Positions 55,901 to 64,000 of a DNA stretch of 64,000 bases are shown in pieces; positions within the stretch are counted from its first letter, which is position 1; every line of letters starts with the position of its first letter. The notes below the pieces were generated by a model. It searched no databases and was not told the DNA's origin. It saw only the letters and a list, made by a program, of their open reading frames with translations. Source of the DNA: Hormiphora californensis (taxonomy: Eukaryota > Ctenophora > Tentaculata > Cydippida > Pleurobrachiidae). The translations under genes and the position numbers were made by a program. The stretch spans positions 5,545,488 through 5,609,487 of the forward strand of contig CM035358.1 of the NCBI GenBank assembly GCA_020137815.1, in the 5' to 3' direction.

Positions 55901-58900
55901 TAAATACGTTTTTGGCATCTCAAAAAAATTTTTTTAAAGATAGGAGCATGAAAATTTGGGGATTTGAAGAGGACATGAAAGTGAATAACCACAAAATTTT
56001 TTTTTGCAATCCGAGCTGATTTCCGGTCCTGAGATAGATTTCTTTTTTTCCACTTTAACGCCCTATTTGGCAAAGTTCCGAAAACATGTGAAAGCTGTAA
56101 ATTGGTGAAAAGTTGCGTCTAACGATTATCTAAGTGGCCATAAATTTTGGGCGTGTCCTTATTTGAGATAAGCTGTACAGAGTTTCTTTTGTGAAAGCCG
56201 TCATTTCAGAAATAAATAAATTCCCTGTATCTCAAAAACGGCTGATCGTAGAGACCTGAGACTATGCTTAAACGATTCAGAAGGTCCGATTTTGGGGGGG
56301 TCTTCTGAGAGACATTTTGCTCCTACTTCAACCGTTTTTGCTGTAATTGCGAAAAACAAAAACCCATCTTCGCCATCGTGGATTTTTTGTGATTTTGTTT
56401 TTGGTGATTATAGGGACCCATATGGACCAAATAGTGAAGGAATTAGCTTGTTACACATTTTTCCATAGTTTCGGTCCTTTCTTAGCTAAAATTCCCTAAT
56501 TACAGGATATTGGAGTTTAGCTTTTGCCCTTTTCATAGAATTTGTTTTTCGCAATTACAGCAAAAACGGTTGAAGTAGGAGCAAAATGTCTCTCAGAAGA
56601 CCCCCCCAAAATCGGACCTTCTGAATCGTTTAAGCATAGTCTCAGGTCTCTACGATCAGCCGTTTTTGAGATACAGGGAATTTATTTATTTCTGAAATGA
56701 CGGCTTTCACAAAAGAAACTCTGTACAGCTTATCTCAAATAAGGACACGCCCAAAATTTATGGCCACTTAGATAATCGTTAGACGCAACTTTTCACCAAT
56801 TTACAGCTTTCACATGTTTTCGGAACTTTGCCAAATAGGGCGTTAAAGTGGAAAAAAAGAAATCCATCTCAGGACCGGAAATCAGCTCGGATTGCAAAAA
56901 AAAATTTTGTGGTTATTCACCTTCATGTCCTCTTCAAATCCCTAAATTTTCATGCTCCTATCTTTAAAAAAATTTTTTTGAGATGCCAAAAACGTATTTA
57001 CAGTTCATTTTTCAAGCAGCTGTAGCAAAAATATGAATTCGACTTGAGAGCTCAAATTGCATATTTGAGGTCTCCTTGGCATGGCCTACAACCCTACGGT
57101 GAGAGATTTCCCTGCACTCGAAAAAAATTTTTGGTTAGCGTACCCTTAACGTTGTACTACCTGATCCGTCTATTTTGTTAACCACCCGTTATCTACCGTG
57201 TTTCCATTCGTCCACCTTCCCAACATCATATTGACAGAACCACCCTACCACTTTGAAACGAAGAGTATGATCTGCAGTTAATGAGCAAAATTTAGGCTTT
57301 TTTACTCGCTCACAAACAGAGTGTTATTTACCATTGGCAGTACACAGAGGTGCTCCTTTGACCCTGGTATAGCCATCACAAGCCGTACAATCAATTACTT
57401 CAAGGGAGGAGGCCCTCTCCCCTGGTAGGGCAAGGAGAAGAACAACTATGAGTAGCATACCAGTGCAGAACTGAGTGATCACTGATCATACGAGAGATGA
57501 TGATTATGTTTTGACTATTCGGCGTTGTTTAAACTTTTATTAGGCCATATATTACCCGGTCAAAAAATGCTGACTCATAGTGGATCGAATTCTTACTAGC
57601 TAAACAATTGTAACCTCTTCACCAGTTAAGTCATACCCGGTATCGAAACTTACTTTGCCGAACCCTCACAGAGCATGCCAGGTGTGATCTGCTGTCACTA
57701 ACCCAGTGCCATCCTCCTTCAACCCCTCCTTCAACCCCTCCTTCAACCCCCGTACCTTGTCTACCAGTGCCATTACTTTTCAGGGAGGCTATCAAGGTGT
57801 TATGTATCACGGCTAGTAACACATGGGGTCTGTTAGTTCTCATCTTTCTCATGGGATATGGATTTGTACAGGTTAGTGTGTTACTGAATCAGTTACCATG
57901 GTTACTGAACCAGTAACAGTTACCATGGCCACCAGGTTACCATGGTGACTGAACCAGTTACCATGCAATGGTTACTCACTGGTTACCATCAAGTGTTACT
58001 GAATCAGTAACCGTTACCATGGTTACTGAATGGTTACCACTTATAAGTGTATGGTTACTAAGGTTACTAAATGGTATCCGCTGATTACAATTATTTTCAG
58101 GTTCCCAGGGCGTTTTGGGAGGTAAGCTCGTACAGTGAACAGTTGTCTAAAAAACGGTTTGACGTTAGTAAGATCAAGATTGAGTTAGAAGAGGCATCGG
58201 AAAAGCTCAACCATATAGTAGAGGTAAATATAATACCAACTAGTTTACGATGTCTTTTTATGTGTCTTCTTAGCCTCATTGTAAGTCCCTCGCCCCTCAT
58301 TGAGGCCCCTCAATACCTGCAAGGAATGACAGCTGTTGTGGTAGTATGAGTGAGTCACTGCAGCCCTCAATATACAGTCGGACCCCGATTTAGTGGCATC
58401 CTCGGGGGGAAAAATCCTGCCACTAAATCGGGGTGCCACTAAATCGGGTTCAAATAATGTTAATTTCCTATATCGGGGGAAAAATCCTGCCACTAAATCA
58501 GGGTGCCACTAAATCGGGGTCCGACTGTAATATTATATGTCTGAATATATTATCTCTGTCAATCAATACAATGAGTCAGGCTCTATTCCAAATCTGCAGT
58601 TTGTATGTTCGTCAGTATGTACACGTTAGGATATATGCAATTATTACTGTCTTGACCACATACACGCAAATACATGCATTAGGGAAATGCATAGTAGACT
58701 TCTGTAACTGGAGTGAATGAATGAAGGGTGAATGGATTTTTATCAAGGAAATTATCCCTATTCCACCTGCCCTTATTTCGGTACAGTCAGACTTCGATTT
58801 ACCGGGATGCTCAGGGGAAAGGGTTTTGCACGGTACAGTCGGACTTCGATTTACCGGGATGCTCAGGGGAAAGGGTGTTGCACGGTATATCAGGGTCCTA

Positions 58901-61900
58901 CTGTATTGTAAACCTCTCCTCTTCTCAGGAAGTGAGACACATAAACCGGATGATTCCACGTTCTCACGAGCTGAGAGAGTTCGTTAATATAATCATAGAC
59001 AAGGTAAAATTAACAAACAAATATTATACAGACAAACAAATAATGTAATACATGTATGTTTTCGCATGGGGGTCAATAATTGTTGTGGATCCAAAAAATA
59101 TGTAACTGTTTCTTGTCTCACTTACAATTATTTATCTTCACTCCGCAGTGCTATCAATTTAAAAATAAGCTCCCCTAGAGTCCCAATATTAAGGGGGCCG
59201 GGGGTCCAATATTAACTACCCCCCCCCCCTACAGAGTCCCAATTTACGCAGTGAAGACCTAGCTAATGTGAACTATGATGACTACGCCGCTGGGAGGGAA
59301 GACGTCACTGTCAGCAAGGCTAGTTTGGTAACAGTCCATACGAAGGTTATCTCAACCCATACCAACATGCATCGATGCCAAGTGTAGGTTTATTTTGATA
59401 TATCGTACCCTCAGTCTTCACAATGTGAGCTACATAAGGTTTAGTGTGTGTACAAAATTACACATTTTAACTTGATCTACCCAACCCTCACAGTGTGTGT
59501 ACCCGTGTGTACATGTATTTTAACTGGCGGTGTCTTGAAATTACACATCAGCATTTCCATTTTCCCATTCACAACTTGTGTGTCGCTTTGATCCAGGCCT
59601 GCAGTAGGTCGACAACTTAACTACCGATTGCAGACTAAATTGAGAGAACTGCATAGTGCATACTCAATACTGAGTTACCAGTGACGTGAGAGAGATCGGG
59701 AATGGTTCCTAATTTACATTTTGGTCGCAATTAAAGAGAGAACACTCGTGAGCGCGAACTCCGAATGGGTCTGAGAAAGGGTTCTCCGCGCGAGGCTCCA
59801 GCAGAGGATTCGGCGCGCGCACATTCATCTCCAGATGTGACAGAAGCAGCTTGAAATCGAGACAGACTGACAGTCAATCGGGTTTCACTAATTTCGTAAC
59901 ACAACACATGTAACCTTGTGACACCCTGCCAGGCTTTTATCGAGATAAACCGTAACTGTAATATTTCGTTCACTTCCACAAAAAAAACTATTATTTTCCA
60001 CGGAAATATAGCTGAAATTAATTAAATCGAGGCTTTCTTGGCTTTTTTGGTCTTGGCGGTCTTCTTGGTAGTCTTTTTGGCTTTCTTGGCGGCTTTCTTG
60101 GTAGTTTTCTTGACAGTCTTCTTCTTTTTCTCATCGGAATCGGGTATAAGTATTCCATTGGGCTTGGGCAAATCTGGCAAATCTGGGGCTTTAGGAAGTT
60201 TAGGTTTGGAGACCTTTGGAGCCTTCAGTTTAGGTCCGGGTAGATCTGGGGCCTTCAGTTTGGGTCCAGGCAATTTTGGAGCTTTCAATTTGGGCGCTGC
60301 CAGTTTGGGTGCTTTCAGTTTGGGAGCTTTCAATTTGGGTGCTTTAGGGAGTTTAGGCTTGGGTATAACAGCAGGAACCTTCAACTTGGGTTTGGGAACT
60401 TTCGTCTTACCCCCGGCCACTTTAGGAACCTTGGGCTTTGGAACATCTGGAACTTTCAGTTTAGGTTTGGGGACATCAGGAACCTTCAATTTAGGTTTGG
60501 GGACATCAGGAACCTTCAATTTAGGCTTTGGTACATCTGGAACCTTCAGTTTAGGCTTGGGTACATCTGGTATTTTCACAAAGTCCAAGGCCAATTCCTC
60601 AAAAGTAATCTCCGGGATGGGTGCTGCGAGAGCAGCGGAAATCACCAAAAACACTAAAACACAAAAACGAATCATATCTCTGTCAAACAGAGAGAGAGGG
60701 TGTAGAGAGATAGTTGAGAAAGAGATTGCTTTGCTTGCAGGATATTGCAGTTAGTACACAACGTGTAAAAAGGCTCCAGGCGCTAGGAAACCAGTACAAG
60801 CTTATTAAATGTGTCTGGTTAGGCATATTCTTATATTGCGGCCTGTTTTCAAAACTGCAGGGGTGGCCCCATGGAAAATGTATATTTGGAAATTAAAATT
60901 CTAGAATAATGTAGTAGATGCCCAAATATGGACTCCCCCCCCCCCCCCCCCCCCAACTTCCAATTATATCTAACAATCCCTCCCTTCCCCCCAGTATTTG
61001 GGATCGGACAGTTGCCGAGGGGCTAGCACTGGAAGACTGGGTAACGATGCGGCACAAAGAATACCGATCAGAGTCTGTATTGGACAGTTCGGCCTACTTC
61101 ATAAGAATCCACGCTCTACCACTCGCCCTCAGACTCATATCTCTTGTGTTTGCCATAATATCTCTTGTGGTGAGTCAGATATTCGAATTCTTTCTGTCAT
61201 TGTATCCCCCTGGCTATATATGCCAAATTATCCTATTATTTTCCACCCCGGCCCCCAAAGTCCAAACAACTCTCTTCACAAGCCAAAGTACTCAATATCC
61301 TAATCCCACTCCTCCCCAGTTGGTATGGAGTGAGATGGTATTTTCAGTTAAGAAGCCTACCCTGTCTCTCTGTGCCCTGCTTGTCAGTGCTGTAAAAAGT
61401 CCTGGAATCGTAGTGGTAAGTAAGGCATTGCAGAGTAATGAGTTGGATTTAAAACAAAAACAATAGGATATGTATCGGATAATTGTTTATTAGCCGCATG
61501 ATAACAATCTATAGAGTATAGAGAAAATATCTCTTCTACAGACTATACTGTTATACTCAGCTCAGTATTTTCTCCTAAACCCCCCTGATTTTCAGTACTT
61601 TCTCCTAAAAACTCCCCACTTTTCAGATTGTCTGTGTCCTCCTCATCAGTTACATGTGTCTCTGTGCCTACTACACAATCTTCAAGCTACGTGTTTTCAA
61701 CTACTACTACATGGCACCAGCCCAACAGACGGACGATTATTCTCTCCTTTTTTCTGCTACTGTTCTATCCCGGTTAACGACTCCACTGTCTCTCAACTTC
61801 CTAAGTAAGTCAACTTCCTAAGTAAGTGTTAACTATCCACCAATCTCTCTCTACTTGTTACCCTTCCCCTCTGTATAAAACTCGATTCCAGTTACCTCTC

Positions 61901-62905
61901 CCCCCTCTACTATATTTGTTTAATCCCTCCCCCACCCCAAGGTGTGGTACATCTGGATCCCCGGTTTAATTCCGACATACTGACAGCGTTCACCCGCATT
62001 ATGGGTAGCTTTGAGGTTATACCTTTTATTGGACAAGGTAACTAGAAGTAAAATGAACAAAATCAATTAGTAATTATTTAGTGTAGTAAGCAATTGAATT
62101 GTTTTGGAGCAGAATTCATTGTGAAACACTTTGATAAACCACTTCTTCTTGTTCAGGTTTCAACGTTTATTACCCCATCCTAATTGCTCTAATTGGCCTC
62201 GCTACCTTGTTCAAACTGGGAACACGCTGCATGTCCTTCCTTGGTTTTGAAACATTTGTATCTGACGATGAGATAACTTTAGATTTTGTAGAGGAGGGAA
62301 AACAGCTTCTTCTTAGAGGTAAATAGAGCGACGGGCCCGTAGAGCCACCGACGGGGCGGGAAGTAAAATGTTTCTCTCAATAATCATTAGCTATCAATCT
62401 GAAACAGTTTTCAAACCCATAACTCTTACAACTTTTGAGATCACGTTTGTCTCTCTGCCAGAACGAAGAGCCAGAGAAAGGGGCGAGGGGAGAACGGACA
62501 GCAAGCCTCAATCTGCCTCTGCTTACGCAAATAACTCAGGATTTAGGAGAAACGAAAACAAGAAACTGTTAAATACTAACACTCATAGAGCTGGTGAGTT
62601 AATTGTTTAATTCGAGTTCATCAAACCCTCTTTTACAAGCAGTTAGCAGTTAACATCTCAACCCAACCCTCCTAATCCCAATGCAATGGTTTATTACAAT
62701 TTACGATGCTCCCAAATAATATAACCCAAATCCCTGCCCAGATCACGACAGAGCCCGATTATTGGATAACGAGGAGAATGCAGGGGACTATGAACCAGTA
62801 TCACTTCTCGATGCAACCAATCCCTCATCATCTTCATCAACTAGACGGGGTCAGCAACAGCAAATGCAAGGGAATAAAAAGTCATCATTCTTCGATGATG
62901 TTTAG
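46929..62905 (+). CDS. LMBRD2: LMBR1 domain-containing protein 2
   Basis: Fourteen exons, every junction GT-AG and in phase: 46929-47102, 47256-47407, 47606-47767, 57784-57871, 58101-58223, 58929-59003, 59235-59383, 60995-61169, 61320-61415, 61627-61804, 61942-62037, 62157-62318, 62462-62593, 62742-62905; 641 aa. LMBRD2 is a multi-pass membrane protein linked to beta-adrenergic receptor signalling and WNT regulation. Seen: N-terminal hydrophobic helices, FWNIVFWSSQLLTW, AAGEFTISGKIKRAL, ASNTWGLLVLIFLMGYG, then a charged coiled-coil loop, FNYYYMAPAQQTDDYSLLFS, FTRIMGSFEVIPFI, LGTRCMSFLGFE and a charged tail ending FFDDV. Introns 3 (10.0 kb) and 7 (1.6 kb) each hold a complete antisense gene; intron 5 holds two MITEs. 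Confidence 0.95.
47849..57458 (-). CDS. Secreted cysteine-rich protein with thrombospondin type-1-like repeats
   Basis: Two exons, 57332-57458 (signal peptide MLLIVVLLLALPGERASS) and 47849-50472, joined in phase 1 to give 916 aa. Seen: an N-terminal Cys-rich region (CTACDGYT, CPKECSLTACD, then several C..C modules to about residue 200), a long Glu/Asp/Ser-rich acidic region (about 215-330) with a repeated GEDVLGEL unit, a beta-rich middle, and two to three C-terminal modules with W..W..C..C and final C....C spacing like thrombospondin type-1 repeats (WQWSEWAGEECPN). No membrane anchor, so probably extracellular matrix or a secreted ligand. No close family recognised. It lies wholly inside LMBRD2 intron 3, antisense, and its single intron has been filled by a Copia-type element. 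Confidence 0.88.
50579..50893 (+). repeat. Copia 5' LTR
   Basis: 315 bp with TG...CA ends. It contains an uninterrupted 'ctaccttaacgttg' where the 3' LTR carries the TTAA element, so it marks the empty site. Confidence 0.95.
50920..55239 (+). CDS. Copia-type Gag-Pol polyprotein
   Basis: One uninterrupted ORF of 1,439 codons from ATG. Domain order is that of Ty1/copia elements: Gag (about 1-190), CCHC zinc knuckle (CYNCKKTGHIASEC, about 195), aspartic protease (LLDTGAAKS, about 264), integrase with an HHCC-like region (about 407-450) and catalytic D, D, E near 474, 533 and 570, an acidic Pro-rich spacer (about 740-960), reverse transcriptase (VDVTSAYLQ near 1056, HVDDI near 1142) and RNase H (YTDASLG near 1293, AAELYAVSE, LFTDSAQ). 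Integrase before reverse transcriptase distinguishes it from Gypsy. No frameshift or stop, so possibly active. Confidence 0.95.
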   Translation: MPSDIHAPVFDNQTNFETYRREVDIWLLGTGCPKEKQAARLALQMRGRAKEVALGVPTEQLKSENGVKILLDAIEKVFGRDKTVSLFSAIEAFENFIRPANQNMSDFISEFSTRLGELRQQAGVDDHHKLYGSQVLAYRLLEQSNISDEQKRLLRATCVEISLECMITQMKRAYGETLPSAAETDQTSETLTLVVCYNCKKTGHIASECYNRRGAVRGKRGGGRGQRGSGGRRGQSGDATGVYKMSVETDYVLSLSEQVGLRALLDTGAAKSVCGSDWLKNFEKESCIRVRRESCEQRRFTFGDLSGVNSTMIAYIPTDIFGVKFTEFAVYVLDINIPLLLSRHLLSQMGAVIDFERDQLRVSGKTTTLHLTDTGHVTIDLNKKLSPTTLLTNSCSGISPPAIAKKLHKYFAHGSVSKIQDIVKSSDHPRKSEICQELTRVTQECENCLEHSASKPRRKVALPLSKTFNECLAMDLKMLKFKSGESCWVLHIIDTLTRYSVMVPVKSKTGTEITQKFFTSWISIFGRPQRILSDNGGEFINDTLLEMASRLGIELKSTPAESPWCNGICERHNSILGKMVEKTKDDTKCSITVACAWASNAKNQLTNQMGFSPHQLVFGSNPTFPSVLNDDCLPAHGDQKSEDQVISDNIKAMKTAREKFIQLENASRLKRALASSGPTQDQTTYVQGDKVYYKREQHKTWLGPATVVGMTENQVLIKHGGQLLRAHPCKVRLVQQRQEPPEDQQRKEEYKRNEESSSKRHVPEMQTAPEVTTDEDVPEPIEKSKVQPPKASRVRRPKKTVREPTRKYNLRHNRRQTPPPEHPADELLIPSETDPEEDTPQDGHSESNIEEVPREPTYAEIAVPTEDQQEDEATTSGPVVVRVPESETSPDTEDTPGQRDIEPDPTEDSARPNEEKTDSNEDTSTPKDDVAEPTEDAAKTPDQNTEDSDPDSDAEEIILLAASKLGKEEVQTARNREIDKLREFNVFEEVPDTGQQPVTTRWVMTRKDDGTVKARLVARGFEEKLEDPTNSPTVTKHAVRILLSLATTSNWTLKSVDVTSAYLQSDKMTRDVFIKPPAYLKRKDVLWKLNKPLYGLGDAGRRWYMSLTATLKNTLQMSRIDKNVFFTTGDDGKLQGLLVIHVDDILITGDHNFYKKVKPALDNYKIGRVETTEFDYLGWQLKQQGIDICVSQEQYCKFVREDILDKMKAVKPVPQNQEEVDENLQSYMRTVIGKLNWLATQSMPQISFSLLDITTKSPWTGKEFKELKKIVTNLSPSTITFSPFNPTSAEIIVYTDASLGNLADRKSGAGVVVFWGDSSDFNLIAYSCGKVKRVVKSVFAAELYAVSEGLGYGVMIKALLQELSFDPPIRLFTDSAQVVSLANSVSAVPTDKGSILELREVQEKVEKGEASINWVESKSNPADVLTKRGVSPRVIERMI
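55508..55527 (+). other. Polypurine tract of the Copia element
   Basis: Purine-rich run ending 'atagaggggag' directly before the TG of the 3' LTR; it would prime plus-strand synthesis. Confidence 0.75.
55528..57236 (+). repeat. Copia 3' LTR, interrupted
   Basis: Left part 55528-55755 and right part 57146-57236 together reproduce the 315-bp 5' LTR once the TTAA-flanked insertion is set aside. Confidence 0.93.
55756..57145. mobile_element. 1,390-bp TTAA-flanked foldback element inside the Copia 3' LTR
   Basis: Ends GGGTACGCTAACCAAAAATT and complement, duplicated TTAA at 55752-55755 and 57146-57149. The arms pair almost perfectly over about 600 bp each around a non-palindromic centre near 56360-56540. 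Its inner sequence ('tgtatctcaaaaacgg', 'aaggtccgattttggggg') is shared with the element at 4966-6032, defining one family with diverged outer arms. Non-autonomous. Confidence 0.93.
57872..58100 (+). repeat. GTTACCATGGTTACTGAA-type short repeats in LMBRD2 intron 4
   Basis: Irregular repeats of 'ggttaccatggttactgaa(c/t)cag' fill most of this 229-bp intron. CCATGG palindromes recur. No function evident. Confidence 0.75.
58375..58527. mobile_element. 153-bp TA-flanked MITE (CAGTCGGACCCCGATTTA family)
   Basis: Perfect-looking terminal repeats CAGTCGGACCCCGATTTAGT and complement, TA at both ends, with an internal repeat of 'ggggaaaaatcctgccactaaatc'. In LMBRD2 intron 5. The end sequence is the type seen in pogo/Tigger-like MITEs. 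Confidence 0.85.
58784..58903. mobile_element. Related MITE with duplicated left half
   Basis: TACAGTC.GACTTCGATTTACC and its next 35 bases occur twice in tandem (58782, 58834), then a single right end 'cagggtcctactgta'. TA flanks. Same family type as 58375-58527; fragments also at 38032 and 36940. Confidence 0.75.
60022..60675 (-). CDS. Secreted Lys/Pro-rich repeat protein, nested in LMBRD2 intron 7
   Basis: Single exon, 217 aa. Signal peptide MIRFCVLVFLVISAALA, short acidic linker (PIPEITFEELALDFVKIP), then five decapeptides of the form VPDVPKPKLK (about 36-83), further PKLKAPK/LPGPKLKAP repeats to about 175, a short acidic spot (PDSDEKKKK) and a histone-H1-like tail of KKTTKKAAKK type (about 186-217). 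The function is unknown to me. Lys/Pro repeats occur in adhesive, matrix and biomineral-associated secreted proteins, and the tail could bind polyanions. DNA-level repeats differ at third positions, suggesting that the protein repeat is maintained. A host-nested antisense gene, with its promoter necessarily inside the intron. Confidence 0.85.
   Translation of the reverse strand: MIRFCVLVFLVISAALAAPIPEITFEELALDFVKIPDVPKPKLKVPDVPKPKLKVPDVPKPKLKVPDVPKPKLKVPDVPKPKVPKVAGGKTKVPKPKLKVPAVIPKPKLPKAPKLKAPKLKAPKLAAPKLKAPKLPGPKLKAPDLPGPKLKAPKVSKPKLPKAPDLPDLPKPNGILIPDSDEKKKKTVKKTTKKAAKKAKKTTKKTAKTKKAKKASI
60937..60954 (+). repeat. Poly-C tract before LMBRD2 exon 8
   Basis: About 18 C, 40 bp upstream of the acceptor at 60994. 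It may serve as part of the pyrimidine tract. Confidence 0.85.
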
Positions 62906-64000
62906 AAATGTGGGCACTGTATTATTGTGTGAGTTAATTGTAAACTGAGAAATGAACGTTTGGTAGTAGGACTAGTGGACTAAAAGCTAAAACAATATTG
63001 TGTTGCATGTTTCAAAATCAAAGAGGGGTATCCAATATTCGTTATGTTATCACAATCAGTATCACTTCAACGGGCGTTCAAATATATTCAAATTACATAT
63101 CACAATTAGGTCACGGTCTAGCTGATAATCATTAAATGTCCATTGAAGGGACAATAAATACAAAGTCTGTATTATTATTTATAAAATAAGATTAAGAAAT
63201 ATGAATAATTCATAATTCGGTTCTGATTTATTTTGAATTGAAAGATTGTCAAATTTAGCTGTAAAGTATTATGCAGGCAGGCCTGTATGCTACAATTATA
63301 TTTGTGATGTGATAAACCAATTATATTTTCAACTTGAAATCTTTGTTTTCCTAATTTGTAGCAAAATTTGGCATTGTTGAATCTGGCGCGGGTTATGTTG
63401 ACTTACGCTGCAACCGAGACGGCGCGTGATTCGGCCCGAGATTCAATGCGCGCGAAGAGACTTTGCATTTGAAAAATTACTCGGAGATCTCAAAATTTCT
63501 AAATTTTTGAAGCGTTCGGATTTCGGAAAATGAAATTAGCGTGTCTGGCGTCTGAAGAACCCTCCTGTAAACTTCCAACCGCAACTAATGCCTATAGAGT
63601 TTAGGGTATGTAAAAGATGTGTTCATTACAGAAAATTTAAAACCCAAGTTCGGGGGTTTTCAAACTTTCTAAGGTCAACGGCAAACACAGTTGGCGTACG
63701 ATACCATAAATATCAGTTCAGCACTGTATGGATCTCTCCTTTCCGCGCCCTACGTCAAGGCAGGGAGTACTAAACTAATGTATTGCTCTCACTTTTCTCA
63801 AAGGGGATAAAAGTGAGAGACATACTTTTACTAAAAAACCTTGTTAGAGGGGATCATATCAGTATTCCCTTGGGACCATATATCAGAGAGAAAGGAAGAT
63901 TGAGATATTTTTTTGAAACTGAGCAACGTCCTTGCTGGCTGCTCTTCGATATTATCGCACTGCACCGGTGTTATTGTCGGAAAAAATGGAGAAATAAAAA
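62906..64000. other. Downstream of LMBRD2, no gene recognised
   Basis: AT-rich, with AATAAA at 63153-63158 (a candidate LMBRD2 poly(A) signal, 248 bases after the stop) and a short CpG-rich patch at 63385-63460. A 61-codon ORF at 63588 has no support. Confidence 0.5.

Larger units (their letters stand above)
50579..57236 (+). mobile_element. Complete Copia-type (Ty1/copia) LTR retrotransposon
   Basis: LTRs start TGTCATG and end TTGACA; the 5-bp duplication GAACC lies at 50574-50578 and 57237-57241. 5' LTR 50579-50893 (315 bp); 3' LTR 55528-57236, which is 315 bp plus a later 1,394-bp insertion. The LTRs look identical by eye, so the insertion is recent. TGGTAGCAG just after the 5' LTR (50895) fits a primer-binding site for initiator methionine tRNA, and a purine tract precedes the 3' LTR. 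Inserted in the intron of the TSP1-like gene, opposite to that gene's strand and in LMBRD2 orientation. Confidence 0.95.

Noticed and set aside
63588-63773. 61-aa ORF near the right edge
   Set aside because: No family resemblance; length expected by chance.

Overview
This is a 64 kb piece of a eukaryotic, almost certainly animal, nuclear genome. The genes have GT-AG spliceosomal introns, and their products are typical of animals: a START-domain phosphatidylcholine-transfer protein, a 2-Cys peroxiredoxin, a TDRD9/spindle-E-type helicase-Tudor protein and an LMBRD2 protein. I cannot name the species. The gene content, an arginine-kinase-like phosphagen kinase and the mobile elements suggest an invertebrate, possibly an early-branching one such as a sponge.

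Layout, left to right: (1) 1-2.5 kb, a large palindromic element and two near-identical short inverted-repeat elements. (2) 2.8-7.2 kb, an SLC37-like transporter gene on the minus strand, with two inverted-repeat elements in its introns. (3) 9.2-15.3 kb, a small MITE and then a 5.9 kb I-superfamily LINE with a 9-bp target duplication. (4) 15.4-22.7 kb, a six-exon PCTP-like gene on the plus strand (214 aa). Its first intron holds a 4.7 kb foldback element filled with AAAGCGCTTT-type satellite. Its fourth exon-intron border is caught in an eight-copy, 79-bp tandem array. (5) 23.4-34.5 kb, a five-exon peroxiredoxin gene on the minus strand (195 aa). Its introns hold GA/CT microsatellites, a 24-bp minisatellite, several foldback and hAT-like elements, and a complete intronless phosphagen kinase gene on the plus strand. 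(6) 37.0-39.5 kb, an unrecognised multi-exon minus-strand gene. (7) 40.5-41.3 kb, a single-exon DHHC palmitoyltransferase. (8) 41.7-46.4 kb, a TDRD9-like gene with one apparent frameshift. (9) 46.9-62.9 kb, a 14-exon LMBRD2 gene (641 aa) with two antisense genes nested in its introns: a 916-aa secreted cysteine-rich/TSP1-like protein and a 217-aa secreted Lys/Pro-rich repeat protein. A young, intact Copia-type element sits in the only intron of the first nested gene, and a TTAA-flanked foldback element sits in that element's 3' LTR. This makes four levels of nesting.

The dominant theme is inverted-repeat DNA. I count about 14 palindromic or foldback elements, flanked by TA, TTAA or 8-bp duplications, mostly in introns. 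Several families that look unrelated by their ends share a short internal motif. Host gene models were built by hand from splice phase and family resemblance. They are internally consistent: phases match at every junction of PCTP, peroxiredoxin, LMBRD2, SLC37 and the TSP1-like gene. Transcript data would still be needed for the first exons of SLC37 and TDRD9 and for the 3' end of the unknown gene.
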